DNA from: an uncultured Muribaculaceae bacterium
Lineage (GTDB): Bacteria; Bacteroidota; Bacteroidia; Bacteroidales; Muribaculaceae
Direction of reading: 5' to 3'
Assembly: GCA_910576775.1 (NCBI GenBank)
Contig: CAJTJV010000007.1
Span: 22,829-86,828, forward strand
Length of the DNA: 64,000 bases
Positions 49,702 to 59,492 of the stretch are shown here, piece after piece. The notes beneath the pieces are model-generated. The model did not search any database and was not told the origin of the DNA. It worked only from the letters and a program-made list of their open reading frames with translations. A program made the position numbers and the translations under genes. How positions within the stretch are numbered: position 1 is the stretch's first letter; each line of letters starts with the position of its first letter.

Positions 49702-52041
49702 ATGCATATGAAAAAGAAACTTTACACATTGCTATCAGTCGTACTGTTGTCTGTCTCGGCAGTGCCATATGTTTATGGCGCTTCCGGAGGCCACACCGAG
49801 TTGTTAAGCGAAAATTTCGCTAAATTTTCGTCGGGATCGTTCGGAGCTCCTGATGAGGATAATGATATTTCCTGGGCCGGAATCAGCGATTACACACAGA
49901 CTCCCGGTTGGGATGGTGAAGCCCTGTATGCCGCCGGCGGCTCCTGCTATATCGGCATGGCAGGCTTCGGATTTTATCCCGGTTATCTTGTCACCGCGCC
50001 ATTCGACGGCTCGGTCAATGAAGGCACTTATATAGTGTCGTTCAGAGCCTGCGGTATTGTTGATGATGATTTGGAGGTGAAACGTACGTCTGATTCCAAA
50101 GAGACGGTGAAGGTATCGACCGAGTGGAAAGATTATGCAATCACCTTCACCGACGGAGCGGAAGGCGATAAGATAAAATTCACCCCCGTGAATAATCCGC
50201 TTTATATTGATGATATTGTTATTTATTATGAAGACAATGCCGAAGATCCTGTCACAGCTCCGGAAGGTGCCGTTCTTTTTGAAACTTTCGATGCTTTCTC
50301 CGAAGGAACGGAGGCGGAACCTGTAAAATTCAATGATGAGAACGGTGAGATTCCGGCCGGGTTTACATCGGTTCCCGGATGGAAGGGCAAAGGACTTTTC
50401 CAGGCCGGAGGATGTGCGTATTTCGGTCATTATGGTTCGTCGGACGATCCGAAGGGTGCATATCTCGATACGCCGGTGTTGGATTTGTCGGGCAACGGAG
50501 GATGCTACACTGTTAAATTCAAGGCTCGCGAATACGATTTCGGGTTCGGTTTCGGATATATAAACATAGGTGTCTACGACGCCACTACAGGACGGCAAGT
50601 TTACAATAATTATGCCGATATAACGTCGGAATGGGGCGAAGCTTCCGTAGAATTTACGTCCGGTCTGCCGGCTTGTTACCTGCGGTTTACATCCGGGCTT
50701 GGAGAAGCTTATATCGATAATATTGCTGTTGTGCAGCCCCTTTCAGAGGTTGAAGCTCCGCGTGCGACCGGGTGGACAGAGATGCATGCAACAGGCTTTA
50801 CCGTCGGATGGAATGCCGTCGATGGTGCCGATTCCTACCTTCTGAGTGTGTACAGACACGAAAATACCAAACGGGCATACCTTCTGGAGAATCAGCCGGT
50901 TGACGGTACAAATTATACTGTCGAGAATGCTGATATCAGCGCACCTTATTATTATGCAGTGAAAACAGTGCAGGGAGATAAGATTTCAAACGAATCGAAT
51001 GAGGTAAGAGTTCTCGGTCTTGTCGCGCCTGAACTGCTCGAACCCACCGAAGTGAGTCTTGGAGGTTTTACTGCCAATTGGAAACCATCCGACAGGGCTA
51101 CGGCCTATGTGCTGACAACATATCTTACGCACCGTGCCGATGATGCCGGGGATTATGTGCTTGTCGAGGAAGATTTTGATGCCTACAGCGGAGGTTCCTT
51201 GTCGGAACCGGTGGAAAGTTCACGCCTGAACGGGACGCTTGATGATTACATCTCGCGAGCCGGCTGGTCGGTAGGAATCCTCGCATACACTAACAGTGCC
51301 ATAGCTCTCGACAACAGATATATATCCGACTACGGCACGTCATGGTTGCATTCGCCGGTGTACAATCCAGGAAATGGAACGCTCAAGTTCGCACTTACTC
51401 ATAGAGGACTCGGTGTAAAGCAATTCAATGTGGTTATAAGAAGTTCCGACGGCTCAGAGCTATATTCCAAGGAAATGACTGCCATGAACGAATGGCTCGA
51501 AGACAAACTTGAAATACCTGTGAATGGAGAGCCGTGCTATGTTTCGGTGGAAGTCCCGGCTTCCGAGAACGGGCTTCTTTTTATAGACGCTCTCAAACTG
51601 ACATTAAGCCTTGCCAAAGACGAAGAGATAACATTGCCGTATTTTTCTGCGGAGGTGGCATCGTCGGCTGCAAAAGAAATGGTATCAAGGCAAGTTGTAA
51701 TCTCCGACTGGCCGGAGAGCGATTCATTCAGCTATTCAGTTAAGAGCAGACGAGTTTACTCCGACAGCTATACAGTGGAATATATCTATAGTCTTGAACC
51801 GGAGGCGATGCAGGTGGTGCGTCCGGTTCCTGACGGACTTGTGGAAATGGCAACCGCAGCATACGTCAAGGTGGAACGTGGTACTATTGCAGTGACTGCA
51901 TCATGTGAGACAGCAGTATGCATATATGATGTAAGCGGCCGCATCATATTTAGCGGACAAGGTTCTGTTGTTGTCCGTCCGGACTCTAACGGTGTATTTA
52001 TTGTAAAGGTCGGTACCGAAGCAATGAAAGTGTCGCTCTGA
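49702..52041 (+). CDS. Secreted jelly-roll/fibronectin III protein with T9SS sorting tail
   Basis: A 779-residue surface or secreted protein: signal peptide (MKKKLYTLLSVVLLSVSAVPYVYG), two jelly-roll modules of the choice-of-anchor J type (about 30-175, LLSENFAKFSSGS; about 190-345, LFETFDAFSEGT), two fibronectin III-like modules (about 350-480), a third jelly-roll (VEEDFDAYSGGS), and a T9SS type A tail (YDVSGRIIFSG ... NGVFIVKVG). Such modules bind carbohydrate or protein. The three EtFDAfSeGs openings show internal duplication. ATG 49708 is an equally good start. Monocistronic, with terminators on both sides. Confidence 0.82.
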   Translation: MHMKKKLYTLLSVVLLSVSAVPYVYGASGGHTELLSENFAKFSSGSFGAPDEDNDISWAGISDYTQTPGWDGEALYAAGGSCYIGMAGFGFYPGYLVTAPFDGSVNEGTYIVSFRACGIVDDDLEVKRTSDSKETVKVSTEWKDYAITFTDGAEGDKIKFTPVNNPLYIDDIVIYYEDNAEDPVTAPEGAVLFETFDAFSEGTEAEPVKFNDENGEIPAGFTSVPGWKGKGLFQAGGCAYFGHYGSSDDPKGAYLDTPVLDLSGNGGCYTVKFKAREYDFGFGFGYINIGVYDATTGRQVYNNYADITSEWGEASVEFTSGLPACYLRFTSGLGEAYIDNIAVVQPLSEVEAPRATGWTEMHATGFTVGWNAVDGADSYLLSVYRHENTKRAYLLENQPVDGTNYTVENADISAPYYYAVKTVQGDKISNESNEVRVLGLVAPELLEPTEVSLGGFTANWKPSDRATAYVLTTYLTHRADDAGDYVLVEEDFDAYSGGSLSEPVESSRLNGTLDDYISRAGWSVGILAYTNSAIALDNRYISDYGTSWLHSPVYNPGNGTLKFALTHRGLGVKQFNVVIRSSDGSELYSKEMTAMNEWLEDKLEIPVNGEPCYVSVEVPASENGLLFIDALKLTLSLAKDEEITLPYFSAEVASSAAKEMVSRQVVISDWPESDSFSYSVKSRRVYSDSYTVEYIYSLEPEAMQVVRPVPDGLVEMATAAYVKVERGTIAVTASCETAVCIYDVSGRIIFSGQGSVVVRPDSNGVFIVKVGTEAMKVSL

Positions 52042-52058
52042 CGCAGTTTTTCGTAATT

Positions 52059-52101
52059 AATAACAACCGGGATGCCGTAGGATGGTGTTCCGGTTGTTAT
52101 T
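52059..52101 (+). terminator. Terminator of the T9SS cargo gene
   Basis: Perfect 12-bp stem: AATAACAACCGG (52059-52070) with CCGGTTGTTATT (52090-52101), 17 bases past the stop, followed by TATTG. The T tract is weak, but the stem is strong. Confidence 0.75.
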
Positions 52102-52178
52102 TATTGTGTCAGTGCCGCTTTTCAGCGGGAAGTTTTTGGTTGGCCGTCAATGATTATTATAAAGTGGAAAAAAATGAC

Positions 52179-52186
52179 TACTTTTG
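52179..52186 (+). promoter_or_regulatory. -7 element upstream of the dedA-like gene
   Basis: TACTTTTG, 25 bases before the ATG at 52212. It lies downstream of the frame opening at 52104, supporting the later start. Confidence 0.5.
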
Positions 52187-52211
52187 CATATTAATAAAAA
52201 AGCATACTCAG

Positions 52212-52898
52212 ATGATAGATTTGCTGATACCGCTCGCCATAACGGATTATCTTGATGCGGCAACTTTTTTTGACTGGTTTGTACAGAATGCGAGTTATCT
52301 TTTCGTGTTTCTTTTCATGGTGATAGAAAGCTCGTTTATTCCTTTCCCTTCGGAAGTCGTTGTCCCTCCTGCCGCGTATCTTGCGATGCAGAAAGGTGAT
52401 ATGAATATTTTTCTCGTCGTGGCGGCTGCCACAGCCGGCGCTCTCGTGGGTGCTCTTGTCAACTATGTGTTGTCCCTTGTGATAGGACGTCCTATAGTTT
52501 ATGCGTTTGCCGACTCGCGTCTGGGGCATGCCTGTCTTATTGACAGGGCTAAAGTTGAAAAGGCCGAGGCCTATTTTGACAAGCACGGTGCGGCGTCTAC
52601 TTTCATCGGACGACTGATTCCCGCCATCCGTCAGCTTATTTCTATTCCCGCAGGTATAGCAAGAATGAACATATGGGTTTTCATTCTGTTTACGACTCTC
52701 GGAGCCCTTGTGTGGAATGCGGTTCTTGCTGCCCTCGGATGGTGGCTGTCAAGGCAGGTAAGTCTTTCTCAGCTATACGAGGCGGTCGAGAAATATAACT
52801 CCTATCTTACTATTGGCGGTCTTGTGCTTCTCGGTCTGTGTGTAGTCTATATTTTATATAATGCTTTCAAGGGCAAGAAAAAAGATAGCAGGAAATGA
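52212..52898 (+). CDS. DedA family membrane protein
   Basis: A 228-residue inner-membrane protein with about five hydrophobic segments. Seen: ESSFIPFPSEVVVPPAAYL in the first re-entrant region and GRLIPAIRQLISIPAG, the DedA signature with its essential Arg residues. The family flips lipids such as undecaprenyl phosphate or phosphatidylethanolamine between membrane leaflets. ATG 52212 is chosen because a -7 promoter box lies just upstream and the longer frame adds no membrane segment. It overlaps rpe by four bases (ATGA), so the two are translationally coupled. Confidence 0.92.
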   Translation: MIDLLIPLAITDYLDAATFFDWFVQNASYLFVFLFMVIESSFIPFPSEVVVPPAAYLAMQKGDMNIFLVVAAATAGALVGALVNYVLSLVIGRPIVYAFADSRLGHACLIDRAKVEKAEAYFDKHGAASTFIGRLIPAIRQLISIPAGIARMNIWVFILFTTLGALVWNAVLAALGWWLSRQVSLSQLYEAVEKYNSYLTIGGLVLLGLCVVYILYNAFKGKKKDSRK

Positions 52899-53539
52899 TA
52901 GTCTCTCCTTCAATACTTTCGGCCGATTTCGCCAATCTTGGCCGCGATATGACGATGCTTGAGAACAGTGACGCCGCATGGATTCACTGCGATGTTATGG
53001 ACGGTGTATTTGTTCCCAATATATCTTTCGGGTTCAATATCATAAAGACTGTAGGGCAATACACATCCAAGCCTCTTGACGTGCATCTGATGATAGTAGA
53101 TCCGGGACGGTATGTGGGACAGGTCCGCGATAGCGGCGCCGCAATCATGAATGTGCACTATGAGGCATGTACACATCTCCACCGTGTAGTTCAGGATATT
53201 CACAACAGTGGTATGAAAGCCGGTGTCACACTCAACCCCGCCACTCCTGTGTCGATGCTTCAGGATATTATCGGCGACCTTGAACTGGTGCTTCTGATGA
53301 GTGTCAATCCCGGCTTCGGAGGACAGTCATTTATAGAGCATACTGTAAAGAAAATTTCAGAGCTCCGCGCCCTTGTCGATGCGACCGGCAGCGAGGCTCT
53401 TATAGAAGTCGACGGTGGAATCAATGCCCGGACAGGCGCACGCTGCGCCACTGCGGGTGCTGATGTTCTTGTGGCCGGAAATGCTGTATTCAAGGCGTCC
53501 GACCCATGTGCCGCCATTGCCGAGCTTGCCGCTCTCTGA
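52895..53539 (+). CDS. rpe: Ribulose-phosphate 3-epimerase
   Basis: A 214-residue TIM-barrel enzyme of the pentose phosphate pathway converting ribulose-5-phosphate to xylulose-5-phosphate. Seen: SILSADFANLG, HCDVMDGVFVPN (metal His/Asp), LDVHLMI, MSVNPGFGGQSF and EVDGGIN (second catalytic Asp), all in normal order and spacing. Full length. Overlaps the dedA-like gene by four bases. Confidence 0.96.
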   Translation: MIVSPSILSADFANLGRDMTMLENSDAAWIHCDVMDGVFVPNISFGFNIIKTVGQYTSKPLDVHLMIVDPGRYVGQVRDSGAAIMNVHYEACTHLHRVVQDIHNSGMKAGVTLNPATPVSMLQDIIGDLELVLLMSVNPGFGGQSFIEHTVKKISELRALVDATGSEALIEVDGGINARTGARCATAGADVLVAGNAVFKASDPCAAIAELAAL

Positions 53540-53589
53540 CAGCGGCTTTAGATTATTCTCTCCATTAAACCAATCTCCTTCAGATTTTC

Positions 53590-56289
53590 ATGCAAAGACA
53601 AAATTCCCTTAATGAGGATTTTATAAACGATCCTGCACTTGGAGGCATGGGTGCGGAAAGCGCCCCGCGACGCAATCCCGATACAGCTTCCTCGCACGTA
53701 CGTCCCAAACGCGACAGCGAAGGACCGCGAGCCGGACAACGAACGGCGGCGCGTCCGAGGCAGAAACGGCGTCCTGAAAAAAAGTATAATATTATATCGT
53801 TTTTCTGCGATTACCGTACGCATCTGGCTTTCGGCCTGATTCTGTGTATGGTATCTCTGCTGATGGCGGTATCAACGGTCTCTTTCCTTTTCAACGCTTC
53901 TGTCGATCAGAGCGTCATGCATGGCCGCACCGTACAGGATGCTCTTGATGCAGGAGATAAAGTAGCCAATGTAGGAGGGCTTCTTGGAGCGCGGGTCGCC
54001 GAATGGCTGATGGTCGACAGTTTCGGACTGGCGTCTTTCGTGATGGTGTTCTATCTGTTTGTGATTGGACTGGCGTGCATGCATGTACGCAAATGCAGTT
54101 TTTTCAGCCTGACATTCCGTTGTCTGTTTACCACCGCGGCACTTTCGATAATTCTCGGGCTCTTTTCATTAAACAGAGCTGATACTTTCCCTCTTGGTGG
54201 TTATCACGGTGAATATATAAACAGAATAGTATTAAGTTATGCAGATGCTCTCGGAGCTTTCGGCTTGTCTGTGTTGCTGGCCGGTTTGCTTATCGCAGTA
54301 TTCCTCTATCCTATAAAGTCGATGTTCGGATTTATTTCCGGTTTGCTTGCCAAGCTCCGTCCTCAGCCTAAACCGGTTGAAGAAGAGATTGTCGACGAGG
54401 AAACAGGCGAAATCGCCTCGATAGATACTTTTGCTCCTTCTGACGATGACGAGAATCCTGAAGAGAATGCTGTCGCGGACGAATCGGAAGAGGATAGTTT
54501 GAACGGAGGCGGTATTCCCAAAGAGCATGAACGTTTTGTTCCGGCGCTCGACGTGTTCGACAATCCCGATTTAGACACGATGGGCGATAAGTCGTATGCC
54601 GTGGCTGCCGAAATAGTTGAAAAACCGGTAGTGAATGCTACGGACTCCGGTGTTCCGGAGGTTCCGAAGGTTGTCAACGAGGTTCTGCCCGGAGACGGCC
54701 CTGAAATGATTGTTGTCAACAACGGACTTGGAGCTCCGGAGCAGAAAGAAGAACCGGAACGTCGTGTTATCCGCGACGGTGATCATATCGGAGTTGACGA
54801 GGCTTACGATATCCGTGCCTCCCATTCGCGTTATGAGTTCCCTCCCCTTGATCTTCTTACAGAGCGTCCGAAGACATTTGAAATCAACGAGGAAGAGCAG
54901 GCTGCCAATAAGGATCTTATTGTTAACGCCCTCAGGAGCTACAATATAGAAATTGTAAAGATAGAGGCTACGATAGGCCCGACTGTGACACTCTATGAAA
55001 TTGTGCCTGAATCAGGTACGCGAATCTCTAAAATCAAGGCTCTTGAGGATGATATAGCCATGAATCTGGCAGCCCTCGGTATCCGAATAATCGCTCCTAT
55101 TCCGGGCAAGGGTACAATCGGTATAGAGGTCCCGAACAAGAAGCGTCAGGTAGTGTCGATGCGAGCCATTCTCGAATCACCTAAATTCAGGAACACAAAG
55201 ATGCATCTGCCGATGGCTCTCGGCGCCACTATCTCCAATGAGATTTTCATGGCCGACCTTACAAAGATGCCGCATCTTCTTGTCGCCGGTGCAACGGGTC
55301 AGGGTAAATCGGTGGGTTTGAACTGTATTATTACCTCGCTGCTTTATTCCAAGCATCCTGACGAGCTCAAGTTTGTGCTTATCGACCCCAAAAGCGTGGA
55401 ATTCTCGCTATATAACACTATTGACAAACAATACCTTGCCAAGCTCCCGAATGAGGAAGAGGCTGTTATAACAGATTCTCTCAAAGTTGTCGACACCCTT
55501 AATTCTCTCTGCGAGGAAATGGAGCGCCGCTATCAGTTGTTGAAGATGACCGGGGTGCGCGTAGTGGAGGATTATAACGAACGTTTTGTCAACCGTGAAC
55601 TTAATCCGGAATTGGGACACCGCTATTTGCCTTATATCGTGATTGTTGTCGATGAATATGCCGACCTTATCACCGTTGCGGGAAAAGAGGTGCATACGCC
55701 AATATGTCGTATTGCCCAGAAGGCGCGTGCAGTAGGGCTGCATCTTATACTTGCCACGCAACGACCATCGGCAGATGTCGTTACAGGTCTTATAAAGAAT
55801 AATTTCCCTGCGCGTATCGCATTCAAGGTTACTCAAGGCATCGACAGCAAGACTATTCTCGACCGTTCCGGTGCCCAACGCCTTACCGGTATGGGCGACA
55901 TGCTTGTGATGATTAACGGTGTGATAGAGCGTGTGCAGTGCGCTCTTGTCGAGACCAGAGAGGTGGAGAATATCTGCAAATTCATCGGGGTGCAGCCCGG
56001 CTTTGTAAGTTGTTATGAATTGCCGGAACCTGCCATGGAGGAAGGCGGGAGTGATATTCAGAGCGGCGACATAAAGATTACTCAGGAGTTCCGCGAATGT
56101 GCTATGTTCATTGCCTCACAGGATTCCGCTTCAATAACAAGCCTTCAGCGCAATTTCTCGGTTGGCTTCAACAAAGCCGGCCGCTATATGGACCAGATGC
56201 AGCGACTGGGTATCGTAGGACCTGCCAATGGTGCCAAACCGCGTCAGGTGCTCATGACTCCCGACCAGGTGGCCCGTATCCTTGACTGA
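53590..56289 (+). CDS. ftsK: DNA translocase FtsK
   Basis: An 899-residue septal DNA pump that clears and aligns chromosome dimers at division. N-terminal basic tail, four membrane helices (about 75-235), a Glu/Asp-rich linker (about 260-420), then the motor: Walker A GATGQGKSVGLN, Walker B VIVVDEYADL, LATQRPSADVVTG, and the C-terminal gamma winged helix (SITSLQRNFSVGFNKAGRYM). The linker is short, as in Bacteroidetes. It is followed by a lolA-like gene, a conserved pairing in this phylum as I recall. Confidence 0.95.
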   Translation: MQRQNSLNEDFINDPALGGMGAESAPRRNPDTASSHVRPKRDSEGPRAGQRTAARPRQKRRPEKKYNIISFFCDYRTHLAFGLILCMVSLLMAVSTVSFLFNASVDQSVMHGRTVQDALDAGDKVANVGGLLGARVAEWLMVDSFGLASFVMVFYLFVIGLACMHVRKCSFFSLTFRCLFTTAALSIILGLFSLNRADTFPLGGYHGEYINRIVLSYADALGAFGLSVLLAGLLIAVFLYPIKSMFGFISGLLAKLRPQPKPVEEEIVDEETGEIASIDTFAPSDDDENPEENAVADESEEDSLNGGGIPKEHERFVPALDVFDNPDLDTMGDKSYAVAAEIVEKPVVNATDSGVPEVPKVVNEVLPGDGPEMIVVNNGLGAPEQKEEPERRVIRDGDHIGVDEAYDIRASHSRYEFPPLDLLTERPKTFEINEEEQAANKDLIVNALRSYNIEIVKIEATIGPTVTLYEIVPESGTRISKIKALEDDIAMNLAALGIRIIAPIPGKGTIGIEVPNKKRQVVSMRAILESPKFRNTKMHLPMALGATISNEIFMADLTKMPHLLVAGATGQGKSVGLNCIITSLLYSKHPDELKFVLIDPKSVEFSLYNTIDKQYLAKLPNEEEAVITDSLKVVDTLNSLCEEMERRYQLLKMTGVRVVEDYNERFVNRELNPELGHRYLPYIVIVVDEYADLITVAGKEVHTPICRIAQKARAVGLHLILATQRPSADVVTGLIKNNFPARIAFKVTQGIDSKTILDRSGAQRLTGMGDMLVMINGVIERVQCALVETREVENICKFIGVQPGFVSCYELPEPAMEEGGSDIQSGDIKITQEFRECAMFIASQDSASITSLQRNFSVGFNKAGRYMDQMQRLGIVGPANGAKPRQVLMTPDQVARILD

Positions 56290-56322
56290 ACCTCATGCAC
56301 ACGGCATCCGTTTAATTATATT

Positions 56323-56949
56323 ATGCATAATATGGCAAGATTTTTCCGACTGTTTACAATAATGATGGTCGCGATGGCATCGATTACGGTGTCGGCAGCA
56401 ACGAGCGCGTCCGATATTCTGTCGGCCATGCGCAGCAAGATGGTGTCGGCCAAAGCCGTGGAAATAATGTTTACAATTCCCGGCAATGAAGGTTCCGTGC
56501 AGGGAAATGCAGTCCTGTCGGGGGCTTCCTTTATGTTTCATACTCCACAGATGTCTGTATGGTATGATGGAAAGACGCAATGGACTTTTCTGAATTCATC
56601 GAAGGAAGTAAGTATAACCGAGCCTACGGCAGAGGAACTCAGTGTCTCCAATCCTTTCGCAATACTCAATAGCTACCATGAGAGCTACAGGGCGCGGCGT
56701 CTTGGTGATTCGGATGGCCGCTATCGGGTGGAGCTTACTCCGGTGTCGAAGATTTCAGGAATATCTAAGATTGTAATTTTCTGTGACATAAAGACCAAAT
56801 GGCCGTCGGCAGTAAAAATAACCTTCGATGACAATCGCCGTATCGACCTCAGGGTAGATTCAATAAAGGCTGTTGCCGCGGTGCCGTCATCGACATTCCG
56901 ATATGATGCCAAGCGTTATCCGGCATCAGAAATCATTGATTTAAGATAA
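56323..56949 (+). CDS. LolA-like outer-membrane lipoprotein carrier protein
   Basis: A 208-residue periplasmic protein with signal peptide ending near TVSAATSA. The mature part fits the LolA half-barrel (ILSAMRSKMVSAKAVEIMFTI, GNAVLSGASFMFHTPQMSVWYDGKTQW), and includes the NPFAILNSY helix region. LolA shuttles lipoproteins from the inner to the outer membrane. It lies 34 bases after ftsK, probably in the same transcript. ATG at 56332 (MARFFRL) is an alternative start. Confidence 0.83.
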   Translation: MHNMARFFRLFTIMMVAMASITVSAATSASDILSAMRSKMVSAKAVEIMFTIPGNEGSVQGNAVLSGASFMFHTPQMSVWYDGKTQWTFLNSSKEVSITEPTAEELSVSNPFAILNSYHESYRARRLGDSDGRYRVELTPVSKISGISKIVIFCDIKTKWPSAVKITFDDNRRIDLRVDSIKAVAAVPSSTFRYDAKRYPASEIIDLR

Positions 56950-56961
56950 AACATAACTTAT

Positions 56962-57906
56962 ATGAGCGAATTCAAAACAAAATGCCTCATAATAGGCTCC
57001 GGTCCTGCCGGCTATACAGCCGCCATATATGCTTCGCGAGCCAACCTCGAGCCGCTTCTGGTGGAAGGCTACCAGCCCGGCGGCCAGCTTACCACAACTA
57101 CGGAGGTTGAGAATTTTCCCGGATATGTCGAGGGTGTCACAGGTCCCAAACTTATGGAAGACCTTCGCGACCAGGCTTTGAGATATGGTGCGAAGATAAT
57201 CGGTGGAGAAATAAGTGAGATTGATCTTTCCTCGCGTCCGTTCAAAGCTAGAATCGACAATAACACCCATTATGTCGAAGCGGACACGGTGATTATATCC
57301 ACTGGCGCTGCAGCCCGTTTTCTCGGTTTGCCCGACGAGGAACGTTTCAAAGGTCTCGGCGTGTCGGCTTGTGCCACATGCGATGGATTTTTCTATCGTA
57401 ACCGTGTAGTGGCCGTTGTTGGAGGCGGTGACACTGCATGTGAGGAAGCTATGTATCTTGCCAACCTCGCCAAGAAGGTATATATGATAGTTCGCAAGGA
57501 CTATCTGCGAGCATCCAAGGTGATGCAGAAACGTGTTCTCGAAAATCCTAAAATCGAGGTTCTTTTCAATGCCGTCACCAAGAGTCTTACAGGTGATGAC
57601 TCCGGCCTTACCGGCGCTGTTGTGACAGTTGGCTATGGAGACAATGCAGATACCGTTCAGATAGATGTCGACGGATTTTTCCTCGCTATCGGCCATAAAC
57701 CGAATACCGGATTCCTTGGAGGGCAGGTAGAGCTTGACGAAGGAGGATATATAGTCACCAAGGCAGGAAGCTCAGCTACGAGTGTCGAAGGCGTTTTTGC
57801 TGCCGGTGATGTCGCCGACCCGGTATATCAGCAGGCTGTGGTTGCTGCCGGTGCGGGATGCCGTGCCGCTCTTGATGCCGAACGTTTCCTGATGAAGCAG
57901 GGCTGA
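56962..57906 (+). CDS. trxB: Thioredoxin-disulfide reductase
   Basis: A 314-residue flavoprotein that reduces thioredoxin with NADPH. Seen: FAD loop IIGSGPAGYTAAIYASRA, redox motif CATC within SACATCDGFF, NADPH loop GGGDTACEEA, and AIGHKPNT then GVFAAGDVADP at the C-terminus. Full length. It follows the lolA-like gene by 12 bases and precedes the ybaK-like gene by one base. Confidence 0.96.
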   Translation: MSEFKTKCLIIGSGPAGYTAAIYASRANLEPLLVEGYQPGGQLTTTTEVENFPGYVEGVTGPKLMEDLRDQALRYGAKIIGGEISEIDLSSRPFKARIDNNTHYVEADTVIISTGAAARFLGLPDEERFKGLGVSACATCDGFFYRNRVVAVVGGGDTACEEAMYLANLAKKVYMIVRKDYLRASKVMQKRVLENPKIEVLFNAVTKSLTGDDSGLTGAVVTVGYGDNADTVQIDVDGFFLAIGHKPNTGFLGGQVELDEGGYIVTKAGSSATSVEGVFAAGDVADPVYQQAVVAAGAGCRAALDAERFLMKQG

Positions 57907-57907
57907 G

Positions 57908-58387
57908 ATGGCAAAAGCGGTTAAAACCAATGCCATGCGTCTGCTTGAGGCTGCAAAGATACCTTTCGAGGCTATACCGTATAATTATGACGAGAATGAT
58001 CTCGCGGCACAACATGTGGCGGATGAGCTCGGAGAGGATATCAATATGGTATTCAAGACTTTGGTGCTTCGCGGTGAACGGACAGGCCTTTTTGTATGCG
58101 TTGTGCCCGGTAACTGCGAGGTCGACCTTAAAAAGGCTGCATCGGCTGCCGGAGACAAGAAAGCCGAGATGATTGCCATGAAAGAGCTTCTTCCGACAAC
58201 CGGTTATATACGTGGAGGATGCTCGCCCGTGGGTATGAAAAAAACGCTTCCGACATATTTCCATTCTACAGCCACGAATTTTGATACAATATATGTCAGT
58301 GCCGGTGTGAGAGGCTTGCAGTTAAAAATTTCGCCGACAGCTCTTATCGATTTTGTGAAGGCTGAAATAACCGACCTTGTGAAATGA
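57908..58387 (+). CDS. Cys-tRNA deacylase (YbaK/EbsC family)
   Basis: A 159-residue editing protein that hydrolyses mischarged Cys-tRNA(Pro). Seen: FKTLVLRG, the family's catalytic Lys (VDLKKAASAAGDKKAEM), and TGYIRGGCSPVGMKK, the YbaK signature with the GxxSP loop. It works free in the cytoplasm with ProRS. Its end overlaps aroC by four bases (ATGA). Confidence 0.92.
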   Translation: MAKAVKTNAMRLLEAAKIPFEAIPYNYDENDLAAQHVADELGEDINMVFKTLVLRGERTGLFVCVVPGNCEVDLKKAASAAGDKKAEMIAMKELLPTTGYIRGGCSPVGMKKTLPTYFHSTATNFDTIYVSAGVRGLQLKISPTALIDFVKAEITDLVK

Positions 58388-59394
58388 ATACATTCGGCAC
58401 ATTGTTCAGGCTTACCGATTTCGGAGAGAGCCATGGAGATGCCATAGGTGGAGTTATCGATGGCATGCCTTCCGGCATTCAGCTCGATCTTGATGCAATA
58501 GATGCTTTTCTAAAGCGCCGCCGCCCCGGAGGACGACTGGCGTCTCCGCGTAAGGAAGATGACAAGGTGCGTTTTCTTTCCGGAATTTTCGAAGGCCGTA
58601 CTCTCGGTACGCCTATTGCGTTTATGATTGAGAATACCGACCAACGGTCGAAAGATTACGGAGAGCTCCGCAATACCTACCGACCCAATCATGCCGATTA
58701 CACCTACGAGGCAAAGTATGGAATCCGCGATTATCGCGGAGGAGGGCGTGCTTCAGCGCGCGAGACGGCCGTACGTGTCGTTGGTGGAGCTCTTGCCGCA
58801 CAGGTGCTTGGAAATAGCGGAATCAAGGTCGAAGCTTACCCTTTACAGATAGGCATGGTTGAGATTCATAGTATGTCCGATATGGAGGCTGCCGAAAAAG
58901 CTATTCTTGATGCTAAAGCCGGTCGCGATACCCTTGGCGGCATTGTGGGCTGTACGGTAAAAGGTGTGCCGGCGGGTGTCGGCGAACCTGTATTCGGCAA
59001 ACTGCAGGCAATGCTTGCTTCTGCAATGATGAGTATAAATGCGGCAAAAGGTTTCGACTATGGCGATGGGTTTGCCGCCGCCGGAATGCGTGGCAGCGAG
59101 TCGGTCGATGCTTTCTATGTTGAAGATGGCCGAGTCCATACCCGCAGCAATCATTCGGGTGGGATACAGGGAGGTATAAGTAACGGAGAGGATATAACCT
59201 TCCGAGTTGCTTTCAAACCGATAGCCACTATGCCGCGAGCGCTTGAGACTGTGACGGATGAGCTTGAGAGCACTGAGTTGACGGTCGGGGGGCGGCACGA
59301 TGTGTGCGTCGTACCGCGTGCGGTGCCTGTCGTCGAGGCAATGGCGGCAATGACTATTCTTGATGCGTTGATGATTGCCGGAAAACTCAGGTAA
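58384..59394 (+). CDS. aroC: Chorismate synthase
   Basis: A 336-residue FMN-dependent enzyme making chorismate from EPSP, last step of the shikimate pathway. Seen: FGESHGDAIGGVIDGMPSG, RPNHADYTY, YRGGGRASARET and the C-terminal GRHDVCVVPRAVPVVEAM. Slightly shorter than E. coli AroC (361), normal for the phylum. It overlaps the upstream gene and ends at a strong terminator. Confidence 0.96.
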   Translation: MNTFGTLFRLTDFGESHGDAIGGVIDGMPSGIQLDLDAIDAFLKRRRPGGRLASPRKEDDKVRFLSGIFEGRTLGTPIAFMIENTDQRSKDYGELRNTYRPNHADYTYEAKYGIRDYRGGGRASARETAVRVVGGALAAQVLGNSGIKVEAYPLQIGMVEIHSMSDMEAAEKAILDAKAGRDTLGGIVGCTVKGVPAGVGEPVFGKLQAMLASAMMSINAAKGFDYGDGFAAAGMRGSESVDAFYVEDGRVHTRSNHSGGIQGGISNGEDITFRVAFKPIATMPRALETVTDELESTELTVGGRHDVCVVPRAVPVVEAMAAMTILDALMIAGKLR

Positions 59395-59412
59395 GCCGCC
59401 ACTACGATTTTT

Positions 59413-59460
59413 AACACGTTCCGCTTCAACAAAAAGAAGCCGGAACGTGTTTTTATTTTA
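59413..59460 (+). terminator. aroC terminator
   Basis: AACACGTTCCG-CTTC (59413-59427) pairs with GAAGC-CGGAACGTGTT (59436-59451, one bulge), then TTTATTTTAT. 18 bases past the stop. Closes the dedA-to-aroC run. Confidence 0.88.
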
Positions 59461-59492
59461 TATTTTTCAACGTTTTAACTAATACGGAAGAT